DNA of 64,000 nucleotides from Trebonia sp964581815 (GCA_964581815.1 CAZORE010000012.1:31619-95618), one strand, 5' to 3'; positions 8,522-17,323 are shown, counted from the stretch's first letter. Program-made: numbers and translations. Notes: generated by a model from the letters alone, not told the origin.

Positions 8522-9304
8522 TCACCAGCTGCTGAGTTCGGTGCGGACGATCGAGGTGAGCGGTCGCCGGCCGCGCACTACCTCGAGGAAACTGACGACC
8601 TCGGCGGCCACCGAGCGGTGCTGCAGGTCGTTCAGCACGTCGTGATGGGCGTCGCGCACCACGGACAGCCGTGCGGAGGGTAGCGTCTTGGCCGCCCGGT
8701 CGATCGCCTGCCGGTCGGCCAGCGGGTCGCTGTCGCCGACGAGCAGTAGCTGCGGGATGTCGGCGGTGCTGCCGTAGGCAGCGTCCAGCAGTTCATCGTC
8801 CACCGCGGCCGACAGTGCGCCGCGGTTGAAGGCGACGTCGTCAGACAGCACACCTCGGTGTACCGGGCAGTGGCTGCGTACGTCCAGCTCGGCGTCCCAG
8901 TCATCACCGACCTCGTGGCCGCCAGAGCCGGGCGGCGAAGCCAGCACGAGCGCGTCCGGCCACCACGCGGGAAGATCTGTGCCGCCGCTCACTGGGCCAC
9001 GCGCGACCAATGCCGCGAGGGTCGTCGCACCGGTGTCGGCACCCACGAGGACCAGCGGCTTGATCGGCTCGACCTTGAGCGACGCCAGCGCCGCCGAGAG
9101 CGCGGCATCCAGGCTGGCGAGCGCGTCGCCGGCGGAAGTGGTGACAATCGGCGAGGCCAGCACGCGGACGGTGTAGGAGTCGGCAGCGATCCGGGCGCCG
9201 AAGCGGCGGTAGGTGGCGCTGGTTTCGCCGCGGCCGGGGACGACGAGAACCGTCCCGCGCACGCGCAGCCCCTCGGGGGCGGCGAAGTCCAGGTAATCGC
9301 TCAC
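8522..9304 (-). CDS. Alpha/beta hydrolase
   Basis: A 260-residue alpha/beta-hydrolase. The oxyanion region TVLVVPGRGETSATYRRFG, a nucleophile-elbow position LVGADTGATTLA (Asp where Ser is usual) and the late LLLVGDSDPLADR and DAHHDVLND are visible. The Asp at the elbow, if right, would resemble dehalogenase or epoxide hydrolase chemistry rather than a serine esterase. The GTG start overlaps the stop of the upstream LLM gene by four bases. One Met (the start) and one Cys in 260 residues. Confidence 0.72.
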   Translation of the reverse strand: MSDYLDFAAPEGLRVRGTVLVVPGRGETSATYRRFGARIAADSYTVRVLASPIVTTSAGDALASLDAALSAALASLKVEPIKPLVLVGADTGATTLAALVARGPVSGGTDLPAWWPDALVLASPPGSGGHEVGDDWDAELDVRSHCPVHRGVLSDDVAFNRGALSAAVDDELLDAAYGSTADIPQLLLVGDSDPLADRQAIDRAAKTLPSARLSVVRDAHHDVLNDLQHRSVAAEVVSFLEVVRGRRPLTSIVRTELSSW

Positions 9305-10344
9305 GGTCGCACTCCTGTCAGTGAGGGTTCGGTCTGCCCGACGGGCTTCCACCCCAGCGCCGGCGCGATCTCGGTGGCGATGAGCTCCAGGGCTCGGATG
9401 GCGTTGTCGTGGTCGACGATCGCGGGATTGAACTGCGTAATGAGGTCGGTGGCCACCGGTAGCACCTTCTCGTTCCGCAACGCCGCGATGATCTCGTCGG
9501 GGTGCCCGTAGAAGGAGTGGAAGCGGCGCAGCGCCTCGTCGGTGTCGAGGTTGGCCGGGAAGCCCAGCTCCGAACCTACCCGCCGCGCGGCGCCGAGGAC
9601 GTCGGCGCCGATGATGTCCAGCGCGGTCTTGCGGTCCTTGGCGGGGAAGACAAAGCGCGACAGCCCGACGCGCGGACGCCGCGGCTGCGACCACGCCGCG
9701 AGGTACGCGTCGGCCCAGGGTCGCTGTACCTCGTCGGTCGGCTCGTTGTAGCCGTAGGCCGCACGGTTCAGCAGCAGGTTCGAGCCGGACGCCGCGGCGT
9801 ACTGGGCGCCGCCGGCGCTGAAGACGCCCTGCCAGATGCGGTCGGAGAAGTCGCCGGGCGGCGGCTGGATGCGGAATCCGGCCGTGCCGACCTCCGCGCC
9901 GGCCAGTGCCTTGGTCAGCACGGCGAGTCCCTCGGTGGTCAGCTCCCGCTTGCGTTCGACGTCGCGGCCGAAGGCCGCGTACTCGATCTTGCTGGCACCG
10001 CTGCCAACGCCAATCTCCACCCGTCCGCCGCTGATCGTGTCGACGACCGAGACGTCCTCGGCCAGCCTCAGCGGGTCCTCGAGCGGGAGGATCGTGATCG
10101 CCGTGGCCAGCCGGATGCGGGTCGTGCGGGCAGCGACGTTCGCCAGGAACGTCCAGGGTGACGGCAGCCCGCTGTGCCCGCCAAGCGGGGCGTGGTGCTG
10201 GGCGACCCAGCCGACGTCGAAGCCCAGTTCGTCGGCGGCGACGAACAGCTCCGCGGCGTTGCGGTACACGGCGGCCGGGTCGTCGCGCCCCTGGACGTGG
10301 GTGAGGAACCCGAGCCGGAACCGGGGTGTGTCGATGTCGGTCAT
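9301..10344 (-). CDS. Luciferase-like (LLM) flavin-dependent oxygenase
   Basis: A 347-residue LLM barrel with GFLTHVQGRDDPAAVYRNAA, GWVAQHHAPLGGHSGLPSPW and RLATAITILPLEDPLRLAED, a combination seen in putative FMN-dependent sulfur or alkane oxygenases. ATG 10344 has GAGAGG seven bases upstream. It contains no Met after the start and no Cys. It forms a unit with the downstream hydrolase (GTGA overlap). The first codons lie beside the assembly gap, but the start itself is intact. Confidence 0.83.
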   Translation of the reverse strand: MTDIDTPRFRLGFLTHVQGRDDPAAVYRNAAELFVAADELGFDVGWVAQHHAPLGGHSGLPSPWTFLANVAARTTRIRLATAITILPLEDPLRLAEDVSVVDTISGGRVEIGVGSGASKIEYAAFGRDVERKRELTTEGLAVLTKALAGAEVGTAGFRIQPPPGDFSDRIWQGVFSAGGAQYAAASGSNLLLNRAAYGYNEPTDEVQRPWADAYLAAWSQPRRPRVGLSRFVFPAKDRKTALDIIGADVLGAARRVGSELGFPANLDTDEALRRFHSFYGHPDEIIAALRNEKVLPVATDLITQFNPAIVDHDNAIRALELIATEIAPALGWKPVGQTEPSLTGVRP

Positions 10345-10362
10345 GCGCTGCCTCTCGCGTCG
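10308..10362. repeat. 55-bp direct repeat, left copy beside the N gap
   Basis: These 55 bases, covering the ribosome binding site and first codons of the LLM gene, are identical to 10463-10517. The repeat starts or ends exactly at the gap on both sides, as happens when two contigs overlap by one k-mer and are scaffolded rather than merged. Confidence 0.9.
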
Positions 10363-10462
10363 NNNNNNNNNNNNNNNNNNNNNNNNNNNNNNNNNNNNNN
10401 NNNNNNNNNNNNNNNNNNNNNNNNNNNNNNNNNNNNNNNNNNNNNNNNNNNNNNNNNNNNNN
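10363..10462. other. Assembly gap (100 N)
   Basis: Exactly 100 N, the usual placeholder for a gap of unknown size. If the two 55-bp flanks are one sequence, the LLM start would lie about 36 bases after the stop of the FAD monooxygenase, a normal operon spacing, and nothing would be missing. Confidence 0.98.
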
Positions 10463-10517
10463 ACCCGAGCCGGAACCGGGGTGTGTCGATGTCGGTCATG
10501 CGCTGCCTCTCGCGTCG
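10463..10517. repeat. 55-bp direct repeat, right copy beside the N gap
   Basis: Identical to 10308-10362. It carries a second copy of the LLM start (ATG on the minus strand at 10499) that runs into the gap, so it should not be annotated as another gene. Confidence 0.9.
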
Positions 10518-10535
10518 TGAGCCTGATCTGGCGGC

Positions 10536-12305
10536 TCACCCGGCCGCTGTCCCGGCTAGTACCGGGCCGGCCGCCGGCGCCTCGGCCTCGGCGGCCTGCC
10601 GGATGCCCAGGACGTGGTCAAGCACCGCGGCGGCGCCGCCTCTGGGAAGTGCGGCGCCGCGCCAGGCGACGTGCTGGTCGGGGCGGACGAGGACGGTGCC
10701 GTCGCCGTACACCACGCGCAGCGACGGCTCAGAGAGGTGCACGACGGTGAACGGCAGCCCGCGGCTGGCCGCCTCGGCGGCCAGCGCATGCTCGACGCCG
10801 CGGTCGATGCCGGTCGTGTCGCCGATTACCAGCAGCGCCAGGGAGTTGCCGATCCGGTCGTACAGCGTGCTGCCATAGGGATCGACCTCGCCGTTGGGTG
10901 CGCGGTGCCCCGGACGCGGATCGTCGGTGTACCGCCCCGGCTCCCACGCCGGCTCGTCGGCGAGTTGCCCGGGCTCGTACCAGACAACCGGGGAGGCGTC
11001 GTAGCGCTCGTCGAAGGTGAGGCCGCCGCGCCCGCCGAACCCGCCGCCTAGCAGGGCGGCGATCTCGGCCCGCCGCGCCGTGGCCTCGGGGCTGAGGTCG
11101 GCGTCGTCGGGGATGCCGCCGCGACGGATCTCCGCCAGCCCCGCCTGTCCCCGGCGGTACGACTCCAGCGCATTGTCGGCGATGCGCCAGTTGTGCCGCC
11201 GCCGCTCGGCGTCGTAGGAGTCAAGCAGCGCCTCTCCGCCATGCCCGCGCAGCACGGCTGCGAGCTTCCAGCCGAGGTTGGCGATGTCGCCGAAGCCCTC
11301 GCCGAGGTTGCCGCCGGGGGTGCGGACGTGCGCGGCGTCACCGAGCAGCAGCACCCGGCCGCGGCGGAACGTGGAGGCGATGAGGCTGGCGGCGTAGTAC
11401 GTTGTCGCCGAGACCACCTCCAGGTCGAGGTCGAAGCCGAAGGCGGCTCGCCCGATCTCGATCAGCTCGTCCTCGCTTGGCTCGTAGTCCAGCGGGTACG
11501 GGCCGCCGTAGATGCGCCACTCACGGTTGGACACCGCGGCGAGGAACCCGTCAGCCTTGGCGTTGACGACGATGTTGACGCCACTTGGCGCCGGCCCCAC
11601 CCGGTCGGAGATGTCGCCGGTGCGGATGATCAGCCGCAGCCGCTTCTCCGTGGCCCGCTCTCCCTCCCGCTCGATGCCGGCCAGCGCGCGGACGCTGCTG
11701 CTGCCGCCGTCGGCACCGATCACGTAGCGGGCGCGGATGCCGCGCCGGTCGCCGGTGTCGATGTCGGCGACCTCGACGGTGACTCCGTCGGCATCCTCGG
11801 TCAGCGCCTCGACGCGCCACCCGCCGGCGACGCTGACGCCGTGGCGCCCCAGGTGGCCGAGGAAGACCCTCTGCAGCACCGTCTGCGGGCGCCGGATCCC
11901 CTCGGCAGCGCCTCCCGGCCGCGGCGCGCCGGAGGTAGCGGCGAACGGCGGCCGGGGGTTCGGGGCGAGATCATGACCGACCAGCGAGGTGACGAAGCGG
12001 ATGCCCTGATTCCACTCCGGCGGGAAGGTCCACTCGTCGCGGATGGCCTGCAGCAGCCCCCACCGCCGGAAGTGCTCAACGGTGCGGGGTGAGTGGCCCA
12101 TCGCCCCGGCGCGGACCAGCGTCGCCTCGCGCGCCCGGTCGACAACGGCGACCTGGACGCCGTGGGCGGTGAGTTCCACCGCGGCGCCCAGGCCATTCGG
12201 CCCGGCACCGACGACGAGAACGTCGACCTCCGACGGCGGGGTGGCGACCGGGAAGCGCACGGTGTGCACGTCACGCCCGCCGGCGGGTGAAAGATCGGCA
12301 GTCAT
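10536..12305 (-). CDS. FAD-dependent aromatic-type monooxygenase
   Basis: A 589-residue group A flavoprotein hydroxylase. The N-terminal FAD-binding motif is DVLVVGAGPNGLGAAVELTAHG, the DG motif YVIGADGGSSSVRALAG, and the second FAD motif RVLLLGDAAHVRTPGGNLGEG; the C-terminal thioredoxin-like domain (VHLSEPSLRVVYGDGTVLVR) is complete. Relatives hydroxylate phenols and polyketides with NAD(P)H. In the second FAD motif the usual Gly-Met-Asn is replaced, and the protein has only two Met and no Cys. ATG 12305 has GAGG upstream; LLM genes flank it on both sides. Confidence 0.85.
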   Translation of the reverse strand: MTADLSPAGGRDVHTVRFPVATPPSEVDVLVVGAGPNGLGAAVELTAHGVQVAVVDRAREATLVRAGAMGHSPRTVEHFRRWGLLQAIRDEWTFPPEWNQGIRFVTSLVGHDLAPNPRPPFAATSGAPRPGGAAEGIRRPQTVLQRVFLGHLGRHGVSVAGGWRVEALTEDADGVTVEVADIDTGDRRGIRARYVIGADGGSSSVRALAGIEREGERATEKRLRLIIRTGDISDRVGPAPSGVNIVVNAKADGFLAAVSNREWRIYGGPYPLDYEPSEDELIEIGRAAFGFDLDLEVVSATTYYAASLIASTFRRGRVLLLGDAAHVRTPGGNLGEGFGDIANLGWKLAAVLRGHGGEALLDSYDAERRRHNWRIADNALESYRRGQAGLAEIRRGGIPDDADLSPEATARRAEIAALLGGGFGGRGGLTFDERYDASPVVWYEPGQLADEPAWEPGRYTDDPRPGHRAPNGEVDPYGSTLYDRIGNSLALLVIGDTTGIDRGVEHALAAEAASRGLPFTVVHLSEPSLRVVYGDGTVLVRPDQHVAWRGAALPRGGAAAVLDHVLGIRQAAEAEAPAAGPVLAGTAAG

Positions 12306-12315
12306 CGGCTCGGCC

Positions 12316-13695
12316 TCACGCGCTGACGAAGTCGCCAGTGGGGGCGTTAGAGTCGTCTGCCGCCTCAGTCGCCTCGTGCTGCCGCGTGTAGCGGTTGACC
12401 GGGAACGGCAGCCCGAGGTTGCCGCGCAGCGTGTCGGACTCGTACTCACGCCGGTACAGCCCGCGCTCCTGGAGGATCGGCACCACCGTGTCGATGAAGT
12501 TCTCCAGCTCGTCGCGGACCCGGAAGGCGAGGTTGAGGCCGTCAAGGGCGCCGCTGGTGAACCAGCGCTGTATCTCGTCGGCCACGGTGGCCGGCGAGCC
12601 GACGAACGGCCGGGGCCGGTACTGCGAAACCACCTCGACGGTCTGGCGCAGCGTCCAGCCGTTCTCCCGGGCGCGGCTGACCAGTTCCGCGCCGCGACGG
12701 CCGCCTCGCTCGGTGAGGTGGGTGAGGTCAGGGAACGGCGCGTCGAGGTCGTGCGGCCGGAAGTCGTAGGCGCCGAAGGCGCGGCCAAGGAAGCCCAGCT
12801 TGCGTTCGAAGTCGTTGTCTTCCTCGTAGATTTCCCGAGCGCGAGCCTGGGCGGCCTCGTCGGTCGCGGCGACCACCGGGGACCCGTTGGGGAGAATGAC
12901 GATGTGGTCGGGGTTGCGGCCCAGGGCCGCGGCGCGCGCCTTGACGTCGGCGTAGTGCTCGCGGGCGGACTCGAAGGACTCGCCGGGGGCGAAGATGCCC
13001 TCAGCGATGTGGGCGGCCAGCGTCCGGCCCTCCTCCGACACGCCGGACTGGAAGATGACGGGCTGCCCCTGCTTGGACCGGGATAGGTTCAGGGGACCGG
13101 CGACCTTGAAGTGCTCGCCGACGTGGTTCAGCGGGTGCAGCTTGCTCCGGTCGAGGAAGACGCCGGCCTCGACATCGGCGGGGAAGGCGTCGTCCTCGTA
13201 GGAGTCCCACAGCCCGCGTGCGACCTCGACGAACTCCTGGGCGCGCCCGTACCGGGTGGCGTAGTCGAGGTGCTCGTCCAGGCCGAAGTTCTTCGAGACC
13301 TGCGAGTCGAAGCTGGTGACGACGTTCCAGCCCGCCCGGCCGCGGCTGATGTGATCCAGCGAGGCGATGCGCCGCGCCAGGTTGAACGGGGAGTTGTAGG
13401 TCGAGCTCGCCGTGGCGACCAGGCCGATGTTCCTCGTGTGCGTCGCAACGGCCGACAGCAGCGTCAGCGGCTCCAGCCGGTTCAGGTAGTGGGGCGGGTA
13501 ATCGGCGTTGATGAACTGACTGTCGACGATGAAGAACGCATCGAAGAGCCCCCGCTCGGCGAGCTTGGCCCAGTCGATGTAGTAGCCGATGTCGACGCTG
13601 GAGTCCTTGGCGACGCGGGCGTCCTTCCAGAGTCCGTCGGAACCGGGACCACCCACGCCGTAGGGGTGCAGGCCGAAGTGAAGCTGGCGGGTCAT
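12316..13695 (-). CDS. NtaA/DmoA-type FMNH2-dependent monooxygenase
   Basis: A 459-residue LLM enzyme of the long nitrilotriacetate/dimethylsulfide monooxygenase group. Typical parts are LHFGLHPYGVGGPGSDGLWK, SSTYNSPFNLARRIASLDHI with RAGWNVVTSFD, PVIFQSGVSEEGRTLAA and the tail YESDTLRGNLGLPFPVNRY. Members oxidise thioethers, nitrilotriacetate or EDTA-like compounds. ATG 13695 has GAGAGGA six bases upstream. There is no Met after the start and no Cys in 459 residues. It is the first gene of the minus-strand run ending at 8522 and lies opposite a LysR regulator. Confidence 0.86.
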   Translation of the reverse strand: MTRQLHFGLHPYGVGGPGSDGLWKDARVAKDSSVDIGYYIDWAKLAERGLFDAFFIVDSQFINADYPPHYLNRLEPLTLLSAVATHTRNIGLVATASSTYNSPFNLARRIASLDHISRGRAGWNVVTSFDSQVSKNFGLDEHLDYATRYGRAQEFVEVARGLWDSYEDDAFPADVEAGVFLDRSKLHPLNHVGEHFKVAGPLNLSRSKQGQPVIFQSGVSEEGRTLAAHIAEGIFAPGESFESAREHYADVKARAAALGRNPDHIVILPNGSPVVAATDEAAQARAREIYEEDNDFERKLGFLGRAFGAYDFRPHDLDAPFPDLTHLTERGGRRGAELVSRARENGWTLRQTVEVVSQYRPRPFVGSPATVADEIQRWFTSGALDGLNLAFRVRDELENFIDTVVPILQERGLYRREYESDTLRGNLGLPFPVNRYTRQHEATEAADDSNAPTGDFVSA

Positions 13696-13705
13696 GACTG
13701 TCCTC

Positions 13706-13784
13706 TCAGACAGAGACGAGCGGGCGCTCGTACGCGTGGCGGCTGACCGGTAACGGAGCCCGAGGTTGCCGCGCTGGGTGTCGG
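13706..13784 (-). pseudogene. 3' relic of a second NtaA-type monooxygenase gene
   Basis: Bases 13739-13784 match the 3' end of the intact neighbour (12391-12437) at about 42 of 47 positions. The relic reads DTQRGNLGL, then after a one-base deletion PLPVSRHAYERPLVSV and a stop at 13706. The intact gene reads DTLRGNLGLPFPVNRY at the same place. It is therefore the frameshifted tail of a lost paralogue, probably a former tandem copy. Confidence 0.7.
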
Positions 13785-13818
13785 GGTATTTCCAAGTTTG
13801 TCGGTCGGAATACTCGAA

Positions 13819-13840
13819 GTCCAACGACGGTTGGCGATGA
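13819..13840. promoter_or_regulatory. Candidate LysR operator between the NtaA-type gene and the regulator
   Basis: A 22-base element with the inverted repeat CCAAC-N4-GTTGG. It matches 17 of 22 bases at 23004-23025, upstream of the peptide-type binding protein. It lies in the divergent promoter region of the LysR gene, the usual place for an autoregulatory LysR site. Confidence 0.45.
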
Positions 13841-13889
13841 TGACCGATCAGCAGCAGCAATCGGTGCCTGGTTATCAGGGTGGGTGGAC

Positions 13890-14786
13890 ATGAACCGGAT
13901 CTTGGACGTGGCGCCGTTGCGCAGCTTCGTCGCGGTCGCCGACCACGGCGGCTTCCTGCGCGCCGCCGCCGTGCTGCATCTAAGTCAGGCCGCGATCAGC
14001 CAGCACGTGCGACGGCTGGAGTCCGCGGTCGGGCGTCCGCTGGTCGAGCGCTCCGGCCGCGGCTCGAAGTTCACCACTGACGGCGAGCAGCTGCTCGTGT
14101 ACGCTCGGCGCATCCTCGCCCTGCACGATGATGCCCTGCACAGCTTCGGGATGGAGACACCCGAGACGCTGGTGATCGGCTCCACCGAGCACGCCGCCGC
14201 GCAGCTGCTGCCCGCGTTGTCGGTCGACCTGGAACAGTCACTGGCCGACTACGAGGTCCGGCTCCGTATCGACCGGGGCACGCAACTGCGCGAGGGGCTG
14301 GCCACCGGCCGGGTGGACCTGGCGCTACTACTCGGGCCGGCCGCCGATCCGCACGCTGTCCGCGTCGGCGAGTTGGAACTGACCTGGTATTCCGCACCCG
14401 GTTGGCAACCACAGAAAGACCGGCCGCTGCCGCTCGTCGCCTTCGACGACCCCTGCGCACTGCGCACCCGCGCGCTGGAGACCTTGGCCGCCCACGGCAT
14501 CTCCTCGACGGTAACCGCCGAGGCGCCACAGCTTGCCGGGGTCCAAGCCGCCGTCCTCGCGGGGGCCGGCGTGGCGCTGATGGCGACCCTCGGCCAGACT
14601 CCCGCGGGGCTCGTCCCTCGCAACGACCTACCGCGAGGAGTGCCGCTCGAACTCGCTATATGCCCGCGCCAGGGCTTGGCCGCACAGCTAGTACAGTGCG
14701 TCGCCGACGCCGTACGCCGGCTGATCACCGAGCCGGTCGGCCAGCTGGACGTGGCTGACCGGCCACTCACCTCCCGAGAAGCCTGA
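13890..14786 (+). CDS. LysR-family transcriptional regulator
   Basis: A 298-residue LysR protein. The winged helix-turn-helix is at residues 8-65 (LRSFVAVADHGGFLRAAAVL, LSQAAISQHVRRLESAVGRP), followed by a ligand-sensing domain with VIGSTEHAAAQLLPAL and GRVDLALLLGP. It probably senses a sulfur metabolite and controls the flanking oxygenase genes, judged by its divergent position and a shared motif. ATG 13890 is preferred because GGGTGG lies a few bases upstream; GTG 13884 would add two residues. It converges on the next SDR gene. Confidence 0.88.
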   Translation: MNRILDVAPLRSFVAVADHGGFLRAAAVLHLSQAAISQHVRRLESAVGRPLVERSGRGSKFTTDGEQLLVYARRILALHDDALHSFGMETPETLVIGSTEHAAAQLLPALSVDLEQSLADYEVRLRIDRGTQLREGLATGRVDLALLLGPAADPHAVRVGELELTWYSAPGWQPQKDRPLPLVAFDDPCALRTRALETLAAHGISSTVTAEAPQLAGVQAAVLAGAGVALMATLGQTPAGLVPRNDLPRGVPLELAICPRQGLAAQLVQCVADAVRRLITEPVGQLDVADRPLTSREA

Positions 14787-14800
14787 CCCCGCTAGGCCAG

Positions 14801-15586
14801 TCAGTGAAAGATGGTCCCGAGCGTCCCGCCACCGACGTCGATCGTGCTCCCGTTGATGGCCACGCTGCGCGGTGAGGCCAGGAACGCGACCACCGCCGCT
14901 ACTTCCTCGGCCGTCACCAGCCGCCGGAGGCTGACCCGCTCGGCCATCTTGCTCAGGGCCGCGGCGCGTTCGTCCTCGGCCTGTCCGTCGAGCCTTTGCT
15001 GCAGTCGCTCGGTCACGGTGGGGCCTGGTTGCACCGTGTTGGCGGTGATACCCAGCCCGCCGTTCTCGTCCGCAATGTTCTTGGAGAGCGTCCGCACCGC
15101 GGAGTTGCGAATGGTCGAGGCCAGCGAGCCGACGTACAGGGCCGACTGCCCGCCGATGCTGATGATCCGGCCCCAGCGCTGATCGATCATGTGGGGCAGC
15201 ACCGCCCGGGCAACTCGCAGGTAGCTGAGCACTTTGTCGTCGAACCCCGCCGCCACCGCCTCGGGCGTCGAGTCGAGCGTGCTCGTCGGCCCGCCGATGA
15301 CCGTCGTGGCGTTGTTCACGAGAATGTCAATCCCGCCCAGGGAAGCGAGGGTGTCCTCGACCAGCGCGGCCACCGAGCCGGCCGAGGTGGTGTCGACCAC
15401 GTGCGCCTCGACCGTTCCGCCGGTCGCGTTCCGCAGCTCCTGCGCGGTCTTCGCGAGCCCGTCCGCATCGCGCGAGGCGATCACCACGTGCGCCCCCTCG
15501 GCGGCGAGAGTGGCGGCGATGGCCCGGCCGATCCCCCGGCGCCCCCCGGTCACGAGGGCGCGCTTCGATGTGAGCTCAAGGTCCAT
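14801..15586 (-). CDS. Short-chain dehydrogenase/reductase (SDR)
   Basis: A 261-residue classical SDR: cofactor motif TGGRRGIGRAIA, NNAT in DILVNNATTVIGG, and a late IDVGGGTLG. The active site is atypical: ISIGGQSALYVGSLASTIRN lacks the usual Y-x-x-x-K spacing, with Tyr nearby but no Lys four residues on. The activity may be weak or changed. It is the last gene of the importer operon. ATG 15586 is preceded by GGAAGGGACGGG. Confidence 0.8.
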   Translation of the reverse strand: MDLELTSKRALVTGGRRGIGRAIAATLAAEGAHVVIASRDADGLAKTAQELRNATGGTVEAHVVDTTSAGSVAALVEDTLASLGGIDILVNNATTVIGGPTSTLDSTPEAVAAGFDDKVLSYLRVARAVLPHMIDQRWGRIISIGGQSALYVGSLASTIRNSAVRTLSKNIADENGGLGITANTVQPGPTVTERLQQRLDGQAEDERAAALSKMAERVSLRRLVTAEEVAAVVAFLASPRSVAINGSTIDVGGGTLGTIFH

Positions 15587-15615
15587 GACCCGTCCCTTCC
15601 TCGTCCAGCCCGGTG

Positions 15616-16458
15616 TCAGCGGTTGAAGACCGGCAGCTGCTCGCCGGCCTCGATCGGATGCGTCAGGGTGTTCTGCGCGGGCGACAGCGGGCACGGCGCG
15701 AACGCGGTGTACGGGCGCTGCAGGTTCTGGGTGTAGTTGAAGTCCAGCGTCAGCGGGCCTGCCCCGGCGGGGAACGCGACCGGCAGCGACCGGCCCCTGG
15801 GATCGGTGGTCAGGCCGTTCGTCCCGTCTGTGAACAGGACGGTCCCGGTGCCGGCCACGCCGGCTTGCTGGCCGTCGCGGGCGATGACGAGCAGACGGTG
15901 CTCGGCGCCGTCGAGCGTGAACACGACCTCGCCGACGGCGAGATGGGTGTGAACGATGTCGCCGATCGTGGCGTCGAGCGATGTAGGCCGGACCGGATCG
16001 AAGGGAAGGAACGATCCTTCGACGATCCACCGCGGGTTGGGATCGTAGGCCGGGGTGTGGTCGTAGGCGTCGATGAGCAGGCGCCCGAAGGCGGGGTCGA
16101 TGGGGCGGAGCAGGTCCTGGCCGCCCCGTTTGGACAACTCGAGGATCACCTCGCCGGCGGAGGCGGCCCGGCGGAACTCCCGCTCCGCCACCGGGGCGAA
16201 CTGGTACGACCCGGTGACGACCTGACCGTCCACGAGCACGTCTTCACTCATCGAGAGCTGCACCCGCGGTCCGTTGGCGCCGGTGCTCCAGCGCCCCGGG
16301 ATGCCCTCGAAGCTCGACGGAGCCGCGGCGAGCTTGTGGAAGCCGGCGTAGGACAGGAAACCGTACGGGTCGCGCCGTTGCCGCTCCTTGGCCTCCCGGG
16401 CGGCCTTCCAGTTGTCAACGTACGATGCGGAAATCACCGAGGTGAGAGTTGAGCTCAT
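15616..16458 (-). CDS. DUF1684 protein
   Basis: A 280-residue DUF1684 protein, recognised by GRSLPVAFPAGAGPLTLDFN followed by a conserved Asn/Tyr-rich piece, TAFAPCPLSPAQNTL and HPIEAGEQLPVF at the end. The family function is not established; I do not assign one. It sits between an ABC ATPase gene and an SDR gene in the same tightly packed operon, so it probably acts on, or senses, the imported compound. No signal peptide is seen. Confidence 0.85.
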   Translation of the reverse strand: MSSTLTSVISASYVDNWKAAREAKERQRRDPYGFLSYAGFHKLAAAPSSFEGIPGRWSTGANGPRVQLSMSEDVLVDGQVVTGSYQFAPVAEREFRRAASAGEVILELSKRGGQDLLRPIDPAFGRLLIDAYDHTPAYDPNPRWIVEGSFLPFDPVRPTSLDATIGDIVHTHLAVGEVVFTLDGAEHRLLVIARDGQQAGVAGTGTVLFTDGTNGLTTDPRGRSLPVAFPAGAGPLTLDFNYTQNLQRPYTAFAPCPLSPAQNTLTHPIEAGEQLPVFNR

Positions 16459-16465
16459 AGGGACC

Positions 16466-17323
16466 TCACGATGTCTGAGCGCTCAGCTCCGCACGGAGCT
16501 GAGCGCGGGCCTTCCGGTCGATGGGCGTCCCGCGCAGCGTCGGCGCGGAGCCGACAAGCAAGCGCGTGTACGGATGCTGCGGGTTGTTGACGATCTCGGT
16601 CGTCGGACCGTACTCGACGATCCGCCCCTGGTACAGAACCGCGGTCCGGTCACACATGCCAGCGACCGAGCCGAGGTCGTGCGAGATATAGAGCATCGCG
16701 ATGCCCTCGGAACGGAGGCTGGCGAACCCGCCGAGCACCTGGACTCGGTTGGCCGCGTCCAGGGCGCTGACCGGCTCATCGAGGATGAGCAGCTTCGGCT
16801 CGGTCACCAGGGCACGCGCGACGGCGGCCCGCTGCCGCTGACCTCCAGAGACCTCGGCCGGGAAGCGGGAGAGCAGCGCCTCGTCCAGGTGCACTTTCGC
16901 CGCGTATTCCTTGACCCGCTGGTCGATCTCAGCACGCGAACCGGCGTGGGTGATGCGCAAGGGCTCGGCGATCGAATCGCCGATCAGCACGTCCGCGTCC
17001 AGCGAGCGCAGCGGATCCTGGAAGACGTACTGCACGACACCGCGCCGCCGGAAGCTGCGCCACTGCTTGCCGTGGAACCTGGTCACTTCGTTGCCTGCGA
17101 CCGTGATCCGCCCGGCGGCGACCGGGGCCAGGCCGATGACCGCGCGGGCGATGGTCGACTTGCCCGAGCCGCTTTCCCCGATCAGCCCGACGACCTCGCC
17201 GGCGCGGACCGCAAGCGAGACACCGGAAAGGATCTGGCGCTTGTTGCGCCGCCTTCCGTAGTGGACGTCGATGGCGTCGACGTCGAGCAGCGGCACTGGG
17301 TCAGGCAATGGGTGGTCAGGCAA
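16466..17323 (-). CDS. Peptide/nickel-type ABC importer, second ATPase
   Basis: A 285-residue OppF/DppF-type ATPase: Walker A GESGSGKST, Q-loop VFQDPLRSLDADV, signature VSGGQRQRAA, Walker B LLILDEP, His in ISHDLGS, and the family tail HPYTRLLVGSAP. The start is TTG at 17323, supported by GGAGGAGG six bases upstream. It overlaps the end of the permease-ATPase fusion by eight bases. It pairs with the ATPase half of that fusion. Confidence 0.9.
   Translation of the reverse strand: MPDHPLPDPVPLLDVDAIDVHYGRRRNKRQILSGVSLAVRAGEVVGLIGESGSGKSTIARAVIGLAPVAAGRITVAGNEVTRFHGKQWRSFRRRGVVQYVFQDPLRSLDADVLIGDSIAEPLRITHAGSRAEIDQRVKEYAAKVHLDEALLSRFPAEVSGGQRQRAAVARALVTEPKLLILDEPVSALDAANRVQVLGGFASLRSEGIAMLYISHDLGSVAGMCDRTAVLYQGRIVEYGPTTEIVNNPQHPYTRLLVGSAPTLRGTPIDRKARAQLRAELSAQTS

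Noticed and set aside
10363..10462. A missing gene or mobile element in the N gap
   Set aside because: The identical 55-base flanks and normal operon spacing after merging make an assembly overlap the simpler explanation.
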